Shown here: in pieces, positions 58,571-64,000 of the stretch
Numbering within the stretch: the first letter of the stretch is position 1
Layout: each line of letters begins with the position of its first letter
NCBI GenBank assembly: GCA_036277115.1
Contig: DASUNM010000024.1
Location: forward strand, 434,001-498,000
Source of the DNA: Pyrinomonadaceae bacterium
GTDB taxonomy: Bacteria; Acidobacteriota; Blastocatellia; Pyrinomonadales; Pyrinomonadaceae
Reading direction: 5' to 3'
DNA length: 64,000 nt
Translations under genes and position numbers: made by a program
The notes under the pieces: model-generated
Told to the model about the DNA's origin: nothing
What the model saw: only the letters and a program-made list of their open reading frames with translations
The model's database searches: none

Positions 58571-59260
58571 TTACCGGTAACAATCCGCCTGTCCATCGGC
58601 GCCGCACGAAAACATGTACGCAAACCGTGGTCGCGTCAAGTCTTCCGTCGCGTCCCAAACGAGTGTCTGGCCATATTTATCCTCGGTCCAGCCCAGCTGT
58701 CTCTTACTCTTCCACGTTAGCTCCAGCGCCGCGTCCTCATCGTCACCCAACAGATGTCGCGCTTCATGCAGCAGGACCGCCGCGCGTTCCGTGTCGTCAA
58801 TCGGGAGGCTGAAGAAGTCCGAGTAAAGAGTCACTACTTCGAAAGGGAAGTTTGTGGCCGCATAAGCATCACGGTGCCCGACGTACGCGTTGAGCCAATT
58901 GTCAGACGTGCGAAACGAAGCCAGCCGTTTGAGAACGAAAACCTCGTTACTGAAGCCCTTTTGTTCCAGGATGGCAATTGAGCGATCAACCTGCTCGCGC
59001 TGTGCGGTCTGGAGCCCGTCGGAAGTAAGCAATAGAGACAGGTAAAAGATGACCAGGAGAATCAGCGTGGCGCCAATGATCCAGGTAACTCTTTTCAGGA
59101 AACCGCGGGTCTTTTTCGGCGGGGCCTCGTCCACCGATCTGGCCCCGACCGGTTCAGGAGCGAGTTCAGCGCCGCACCGCCGGCAGACACTGTCAGAGGC
59201 AGCGTTGACCAGTCCGCATTGCGCGCACTTGTTTCGCAGGTTGCGAGGAGTGTCGTGCAT
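58571..59260 (-). CDS. zinc ribbon - membrane - HExxH protein
   Basis: This is a 229-residue protein. It starts with a zinc ribbon (NKCAQCGLVNAASDSVCRRC), then a membrane helix (VTWIIGATLILLVIFYLSLL). The following domain has AAVLLHEARHLLGDDEDA, a HEARH motif of the HExxH zinc-protease type with an acidic stretch (DDED) soon after. That makes a membrane-anchored metalloprotease plausible, but no known family is recognised. Cys near the end (FSCGADGQADCYR) may form a disulfide. Confidence 0.7.
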   Translation of the reverse strand: MHDTPRNLRNKCAQCGLVNAASDSVCRRCGAELAPEPVGARSVDEAPPKKTRGFLKRVTWIIGATLILLVIFYLSLLLTSDGLQTAQREQVDRSIAILEQKGFSNEVFVLKRLASFRTSDNWLNAYVGHRDAYAATNFPFEVVTLYSDFFSLPIDDTERAAVLLHEARHLLGDDEDAALELTWKSKRQLGWTEDKYGQTLVWDATEDLTRPRFAYMFSCGADGQADCYR

Positions 59261-59264
59261 CGTC

Positions 59265-59360
59265 TTTGGAGTGCGGCGGCTCGACGCCGCTTTCTGCCTT
59301 TTCGAGCGCTGAGGTTAGCGAAAGCGAAATCAAAGCGCCGTCAAGCCGGCGCACTCCAAA
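59265..59360. repeat. 29-bp inverted repeat with compensatory changes
   Basis: The arms 59265-59293 (TTTGGAGTGCGGCGGCTCGA start) and 59332-59360 pair over 29 bases with a few mismatches. Each arm contains a smaller palindrome (GCGGCGGCTCGACGCCGC / GCGCCGTCAAGCCGGCGC) whose stems differ from each other but stay paired within. It lies between the HExxH gene start and the dihydropyrimidinase stop. Confidence 0.8.
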
Positions 59361-59367
59361 AGGCAAT

Positions 59368-60744
59368 TTAGATTGCCACACACTCGCCGCGTTTCAGAAA
59401 CTGGCCCGCGCCGGCCTTGCCTTTAAAATCGCCTTTGTCGATCACGACTGAGCCGCGTGAAAGGACTGTTTCGACGACGCCTTTGATGGTCCGGCCTTCA
59501 TAAGCACTGTAATCGACGTTCATGTGATGGGTTTTCACACTGATGGTCTGTTCTCTATTGGCGTCGAAAATTACGATGTCCGCGTCAGACCCCACGGCGA
59601 TTGTGCCCTTCTTGGGAAACAGCCCGAACATCTTCGCCGCGGCAGTCGAGGTGAGCTCAACAAAACGGTTCAGCGAGATGCGATTCTCCACCACGCCGGT
59701 GTAAATCAGCGGCACGCGATGTTCGACGCCGGGCGCGCCGTTCGGAATCTTGGTGAAGTCATCCTTGCCGAGTTCCTTCTGCTCTTTCATGCAGAACGGA
59801 CAGTGGTCGGTTGAGATGACTTGCAGGTCGTCCATCTTCAAACCTTTCCAAAGCTCATCCTGATTTGATTTCTCGCGCAGCGGCGGCGTCATCACGTACT
59901 TCGCGCCGTCCCAGCCATCACCGTAATCATCGATGGAAAGGAAAAGATACTGCGGACAGGTTTCGGCAAAGGCCGGAATCCCACGATCGCGCGCCTGGCG
60001 AACCTGATTCAAAGCGTCCGCGCACGACAAGTGAACGATGTAAACGGGAGCCTCGGCCATTTCCGCAATCGCAATCGCGCGATGCACGCCTTCGGCTTCC
60101 GCAACGGTCGGGCGAGTCAGCGCATGGTACTTCGGCGCGGTGTGGCCTTTGGCCAGGGCGTGTTTGATGATCTCGTTGATGACAATGCCATTCTCGGCAT
60201 GCATGCAAATTAGGCCGCCTCGCTGCCCGGCGGCCGACATCGCGCGAAAGATCGTTGCGTCATCGACCAGGAACACGCCGGGATAAGCCATGAACATCTT
60301 GAAGCTGGTCACGCCTTCGTCCATGACTGTGTACATCTCTTCAATCTGCCGGTCCTCGAGTTCCGTGGTGATCAGGTGAAAGCCGTAATCGATCGCGCAC
60401 TTGCCCTCGGCTTTTTTGTGCCAGTTGTCCACGCCCTGCAGCAGCGACTCGCCTTTGTACTGGACGGCGAAGTCGATAATGGTCGTGGTGCCGCCGTGCG
60501 CCGCCGCGATGGTGCCGGTAGTGAAGTCGTCGGAGGCCGTCGTGCCGCCAAAGGGAAGTTCCATGTGCGTGTGCGGATCGATGCCGCCGGGAATGAGAAG
60601 CTTCCCGCTCGCGTCGATGGTCAAGTCAGCTTCCATGTCCAGCTTCGCGCCGATGACGGAAACAATTTCGCCTTCGATCAGGACGTCGGCTTTGTAGTTG
60701 TCGGTTGCGGTTACGATTTGGCCGTTACGAATGAGTGTTTTCAT
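59368..60744 (-). CDS. hydA: dihydropyrimidinase
   Basis: This D-hydantoinase-type enzyme of 458 residues opens dihydrouracil to N-carbamoyl-beta-alanine, step two of reductive pyrimidine catabolism. The metal ligands are in PGGIDPHTHMELPFGGTTAS, the carboxylated Lys in VTSFKMFMAYPG, and further His in MHAENG and VHLSCADAL. STDHCPFCMKEQK is typical for dihydropyrimidinases. It lies about 5 kb from the other pyrimidine genes, with peptidase genes in between. Confidence 0.95.
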   Translation of the reverse strand: MKTLIRNGQIVTATDNYKADVLIEGEIVSVIGAKLDMEADLTIDASGKLLIPGGIDPHTHMELPFGGTTASDDFTTGTIAAAHGGTTTIIDFAVQYKGESLLQGVDNWHKKAEGKCAIDYGFHLITTELEDRQIEEMYTVMDEGVTSFKMFMAYPGVFLVDDATIFRAMSAAGQRGGLICMHAENGIVINEIIKHALAKGHTAPKYHALTRPTVAEAEGVHRAIAIAEMAEAPVYIVHLSCADALNQVRQARDRGIPAFAETCPQYLFLSIDDYGDGWDGAKYVMTPPLREKSNQDELWKGLKMDDLQVISTDHCPFCMKEQKELGKDDFTKIPNGAPGVEHRVPLIYTGVVENRISLNRFVELTSTAAAKMFGLFPKKGTIAVGSDADIVIFDANREQTISVKTHHMNVDYSAYEGRTIKGVVETVLSRGSVVIDKGDFKGKAGAGQFLKRGECVAI

Positions 60745-60895
60745 GGATTCTAAACTTTGTCTCTAAATGTCTGTGTTTTTGCGGCGTTGCCTGATGTGCG
60801 AAAACTTCGGACTTCCGCGTGCCCTTGCGTCCTCGATCTCGCTCCGTTTAGGAGCGAAAAAGTTATAGAGCTAAGGAAGAAATAAATCAATCGAT

Positions 60896-60934
60896 AAAAA
60901 AAAGGCGGCCGTGATCAAAACGATCCGGCCGCCG
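60896..60934 (-). terminator. rho-independent terminator of the S9 peptidase gene
   Basis: On the minus strand the stem GGCGGCCG (pairing 60904-60911 with 60927-60933 region) is followed by eight T (60896-60903 as A on the plus strand), directly after the S9 gene stop. The loop contains GATC-AAAAC-GATC, which can pair further. This is a canonical intrinsic terminator and the clearest in the window. A GCTCCGTTTAGGAGCGAAAA hairpin relative lies just beyond, at 60838-60862. Confidence 0.85.
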
Positions 60935-60956
60935 AAGAGTTGTTGGAAATGACGTC

Positions 60957-63653
60957 TTACTGATTCAACTCGCTGGTCAATAACGCTCCGCCCAGATTCA
61001 CAAGCGTGGCAGTTATCTTGACGACCTTGCGCGAGTCCTTGGCGATCCAAATCGTTTGCTTGTCGGCATCGTTGTCAGCCGCGACGATCTCAAGTTTATA
61101 GGCCTCGAACTTGCCCGCCGGAACCGTTACGCTTTCCTCGCCGACGACCTTTAGTTGTTTCAACCCGGCCTTCTGCTTCTGCACGTCAAAGGTTCGGAAC
61201 GTGGTCGCATAGCCGGCCGCGAGCGGCAACCGCGCAATGATGTCGAACGAACCGGCACCGTTCACAAACACCGGTCCTTCCAGATCAACGGCGATCGGCT
61301 GAGGTTGTCCGGTCGCATTCATCGTACCGGTGATCTTGTTGCCCGTGAAATCGAGCTCAATTGTCACCGGCCCCTGGGTGAACGAACGATGCTTCAGCGC
61401 GAGAGTGCTCTTTTGGATCGTCGCGACGTCTTTTTGCTGGCCCTGAGGCGTGTCAATAACCTCCGTCACCACCCAGTTCTCACCTGCATCTTTGATGTCA
61501 GTCGTAATCGTCAGCGGAATGGATTGGCCGCTGAGTTCGATCACGGCTTTGTAGCTGTAAGAGCCGGGTTGCAAGTCTGCTGAGGGTTTCGGCGCACTCG
61601 CAGTTGCTTCAACCTTCTTCGGCAGCGTCACGGTCTTCACATCAACCGTGATTTCTTTCAGACGCGCAGCCACTTCCGGCTTCACATCTTCCTGAAAACG
61701 ACCGCCCAGGAACTTCGCCAGGAATTTCTCAGTCGTGGCGATCATCGCCATGTTGTTGACTGGCTTGGCAAACCCGTGGCCTTCGTCAGGCGCGTTGATG
61801 TATTCGACCGGGAAGTTTCGCTCGCGAAGAGCAATTACGATCGCATCCGCTTCACGCTTCGTCACGCGCGGATCGTTCTGGCCCTGGACGACGAGCAGCG
61901 GAGTCTTGATCTTGGTCGCGTGGTTAATCGGCGACTGCCGTTCGAGCTGCGCTTTGCCTTCCGCGGTCGAAGGATCACCCATGCGCTTGTAGAAGATTTG
62001 CCGGAAGGCTTCCCAATAGGGCGGAATCGATTCGAGCAGAGTAATCAGGCTTGACGGGCCGACGTAATCAACGGCCGCCGCGTACAGGTCAGGCGTGAAC
62101 GTCACCCCCGCGAGCGTCGCATAGCCACCATAAGAACCACCCATGATGCCGATACGTTTCGGATCGGCAATCCCTTCGGCAATCAGGTATTTCGCGCCCC
62201 AGGTGATGTCGTCCTGCATCTTGTCGCCCCACTGTTTGTTACCGGCGTCGATGAACTTCTTTCCGTAGCCGGTCGAACCGCGGAAGTTAGGCTGCAACAC
62301 GGCATAACCGCGGTTCGCGAAGAACTGAGCAAAGGTGTTGTAGCCCCAGGAATCACGCGCCCAGGGCCCGCCGTGCGGGTTGATCACCACCGGCAAATTC
62401 TTCGCCGGGACGCCTTTTGGCAGCGTCAGATACGCGGGAATTTCCATGCCATCGGACGACTTATAACGGACTGTTTTCATTGGCGCGAGGTGTTCGCGGT
62501 CCAGCTTTTCGCGACTTCGATATTGCAGCGTCAGCTTTTTCGTCCGTCGATCGAACAGGTATCGTGCGCCTGGATCGGTGTCGCTGTAAGCGGTCAACAG
62601 GAATAGTTGTTCGTCTTTAGTGGCTGAACCGAACCCGATTTCCTTGCCGGGCAGTTTGCTCTGCACCAGCTTGTAGTCGGCTTCGTAGCCCTTGTCTTTC
62701 CAGTAAATTCGATTGCGGTCGTCTTCATAAGTCGTCTGGATCAGTTCATCAGTGACTTCCGAAAAGGACATATCGCTGAGGTCCGCGCGCTTCATTGGAT
62801 CCGATTCCACATGCTCTTCTTTTCCCGTCGTGGGATTGAATAGCGTCAATCGGGTGAGATCGATGTCCGCGCCTTTATTGGTAGTGAAATACACGCGTTG
62901 CCCGTCCTTGTGATACTGGACAGGACCGCAGCTCTCAAACACGTTGCACGAATAAACCTTGGTGAAGCCCTTTTCGTCGAGCCGCAGCACCTCAGTGTCG
63001 CCATTGTCTGCCACGCGCGTGGCGAGCCGGAGCTGATCCTTGAGATCAAACGTCCAGCCCACGATCCGATCCTTGTTTTCCCGGACCAGAGTTTTCTCTC
63101 CAGTCGAGATCTTCACTTTGTAGAGATCGTGCCAGGCTTTATCTCGATCGTTGATGGACACGTAGAGCGCATCCGGATCAGTGCGCGGCACACCCACGAT
63201 TTGAGCGCGCACGCCCTTCATGTCCGTCAGGTTTCGCGCGACAGGAACTTCCTGACCCGCGGCCGGCGCGTCAGCAGGACTAACGGCGTACACGAGATAG
63301 TTTTCGTCGCCCCCTTTGTCCTGGACGAAGAGGATGTACTTGCCGTCGCGGCTCCAAAAGTACTGTGGAATTGGCCGCTGGGTGTCGGCCGTAATCGGCT
63401 TCGCTTTATCGAAAGGCTCTTCGGTGCGCTTGACCCAGATGTTGCGCGTGCCTTTCAGCGGTTTGATGAAGGCGATGAACTTGCCGTCGGGTGAGATTTG
63501 CGCGCCCGAGATTTCGGGGTCGCCGAAGAATAATTCGCGATCGATTAGCGGTGGCGGCGCCTGCGCCAAAACGCGGGATGCTGTCGAAAAACCGAGGCAA
63601 ACGACGGCCACGGCCAGCGCCAAAAAGGCGGTGCGAAACTTCAAGAACTTCAT
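60957..63653 (-). CDS. S9 family prolyl-oligopeptidase-like peptidase with C-terminal extension
   Basis: This secreted serine peptidase has 898 residues. The signal peptide is MKFLKFRTAFLALAVAVVC with a VLAQ site. Residues about 35-380 form a beta-propeller (PDGKFIAFIKP, WSRDGKYILFVQ). The alpha/beta-hydrolase part has the catalytic Ser in RIGIMGGSYGGYATLAG, Asp in VVQGQNDPRV and His in DEGHGFAKP. After residue about 665, where family members usually end, a further 230 residues of beta-rich sequence follow (KSTLALKHRSFTQGPVTIEL, VTVPAGKFEAYKLEIVAADN), an extra domain of unknown role. An intrinsic terminator follows the stop. Confidence 0.93.
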   Translation of the reverse strand: MKFLKFRTAFLALAVAVVCLGFSTASRVLAQAPPPLIDRELFFGDPEISGAQISPDGKFIAFIKPLKGTRNIWVKRTEEPFDKAKPITADTQRPIPQYFWSRDGKYILFVQDKGGDENYLVYAVSPADAPAAGQEVPVARNLTDMKGVRAQIVGVPRTDPDALYVSINDRDKAWHDLYKVKISTGEKTLVRENKDRIVGWTFDLKDQLRLATRVADNGDTEVLRLDEKGFTKVYSCNVFESCGPVQYHKDGQRVYFTTNKGADIDLTRLTLFNPTTGKEEHVESDPMKRADLSDMSFSEVTDELIQTTYEDDRNRIYWKDKGYEADYKLVQSKLPGKEIGFGSATKDEQLFLLTAYSDTDPGARYLFDRRTKKLTLQYRSREKLDREHLAPMKTVRYKSSDGMEIPAYLTLPKGVPAKNLPVVINPHGGPWARDSWGYNTFAQFFANRGYAVLQPNFRGSTGYGKKFIDAGNKQWGDKMQDDITWGAKYLIAEGIADPKRIGIMGGSYGGYATLAGVTFTPDLYAAAVDYVGPSSLITLLESIPPYWEAFRQIFYKRMGDPSTAEGKAQLERQSPINHATKIKTPLLVVQGQNDPRVTKREADAIVIALRERNFPVEYINAPDEGHGFAKPVNNMAMIATTEKFLAKFLGGRFQEDVKPEVAARLKEITVDVKTVTLPKKVEATASAPKPSADLQPGSYSYKAVIELSGQSIPLTITTDIKDAGENWVVTEVIDTPQGQQKDVATIQKSTLALKHRSFTQGPVTIELDFTGNKITGTMNATGQPQPIAVDLEGPVFVNGAGSFDIIARLPLAAGYATTFRTFDVQKQKAGLKQLKVVGEESVTVPAGKFEAYKLEIVAADNDADKQTIWIAKDSRKVVKITATLVNLGGALLTSELNQ

Positions 63654-64000
63654 TAATTACCTCTTTCGTTGGTGGTGGTTGAGATATAGAGACTGAGCGA
63701 AGAAACTATTACGCACAGTTGGGGAGAACGGTTTCAGAGAATCCGGATGACGCACTTCGCTCCGTTAGGAGCGAAATGTCTATAGAAATCCCTCTCAATA
63801 ACGCGAAGCTCCTCTAGGAGCGAAATAATTGTGACTTCCTCGGTTTCGCAGTTGAGCCACAGACTATCTCGCTCCTACGGAGCGACAAACTCGGCAAATG
63901 CGCATGCTCTACAAACAGGTCGCTCCTACGGAGCGAAACTACATTGTGCCGCGTACTCGGGGCCGAATCCTGCCTATTCGGCTACTCGTCTGCCGTCAAC
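63654..64000. other. intergenic region with clustered CGCTCC-GGAGCG palindromes
   Basis: The region ahead of the S9 gene holds at least four short palindromes: CGCTCCGTTAGGAGCG at 63749-63768 followed by AAATGTCTATAG, GCTCCTCTAGGAGC near 63803-63818, TCGCTCCTACGGAGCGA at 63869-63886, and the same again at 63920-63937. They alternate in orientation. The first shares GAGCGAAATGTNTATAG with the element at the amidohydrolase N-terminus. No gene start is visible to the window end; the S9 promoter must lie near 63660-63740. Confidence 0.7.

Overview
The window looks like a chromosomal segment of a Gram-negative, aerobic, free-living bacterium, most likely Acidobacteriota of the Blastocatellia/Pyrinomonadaceae type. 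This rests on inference: moderately high GC, MEP-pathway genes, a large HPII catalase, a SUF operon with SufU, many secreted peptidases and one-domain extracellular proteins, zinc-ribbon/pilin-like proteins, and an unusually dense load of short intergenic palindromes. No rRNA, tRNA, CRISPR array, prophage or complete insertion sequence was seen.

Layout. 1-2.1 kb: the end of a metallophosphoesterase gene, a Tat-type polysaccharide deacetylase and a zinc-ribbon protein. 2.2-4.6 kb: a PIN-TRAM protein followed by ispD and ispF. 4.6-15 kb: a nucleoside scavenging island with pyrimidine-nucleoside phosphorylase, a BMP-type nucleoside ABC importer (binding lipoprotein, double ATPase, two permeases), purine nucleoside phosphorylase, uridine kinase, cytidine deaminase and an exported amidohydrolase/deaminase. 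15-18 kb: a compact minus-strand operon of a beta-repeat fibre-like protein, a metzincin-type protease and a HEAT-repeat protein. 18.7-27.4 kb: small membrane or secreted proteins, CHRD protein, catalase HPII with a ferritin-like partner, a Gly/Gln micro-protein, a K+ channel with a zinc ribbon, an APC permease and an unassigned helical protein. 27.5-34 kb: rrf2-sufB-sufC-sufD-sufS-(secreted protein)-sufU for Fe-S cluster assembly.

34-46 kb is the most unusual part. A TPR/Rossmann-like/class III nucleotide cyclase gene is translationally coupled to a TIR-transmembrane-alpha/alpha-toroid gene, and a few kb away a three-TIR-like-domain protein is followed 5 bp later by a 1415-aa STAND-type NTPase with a membrane helix, coiled coil and TPRs. 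Together these have the hallmarks of nucleotide-based (NAD+ or cyclic nucleotide) signalling or conflict modules. No combination here matches a described system that I can name with certainty.

46-64 kb: an o-succinylbenzoate synthase/N-acylamino-acid racemase-like enzyme, an M20 peptidase, exonuclease III, then a minus-strand reductive pyrimidine catabolism set (NCS1 transporter, beta-ureidopropionase-like nitrilase, PreA-like dihydropyrimidine dehydrogenase, and dihydropyrimidinase further on). A MntA-HepT toxin-antitoxin pair and a RidA gene are embedded in this set. The rest are an S10 carboxypeptidase between two paralogous small secreted proteins, a SIMPL protein, a zinc-ribbon/HExxH membrane protein and a large S9 peptidase.

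A second theme is repeats. At least eight families of short inverted or stuttering repeats lie between genes, and several have reached into genes: they supply a C-terminus (ispD), a start codon and N-terminus (amidohydrolase), a ribosome-binding site (M20 peptidase) and an internal linker (nucleotide cyclase). One repeat-flanked module carries a four-helix-bundle (23S-IVS-type) ORF in two states of decay.
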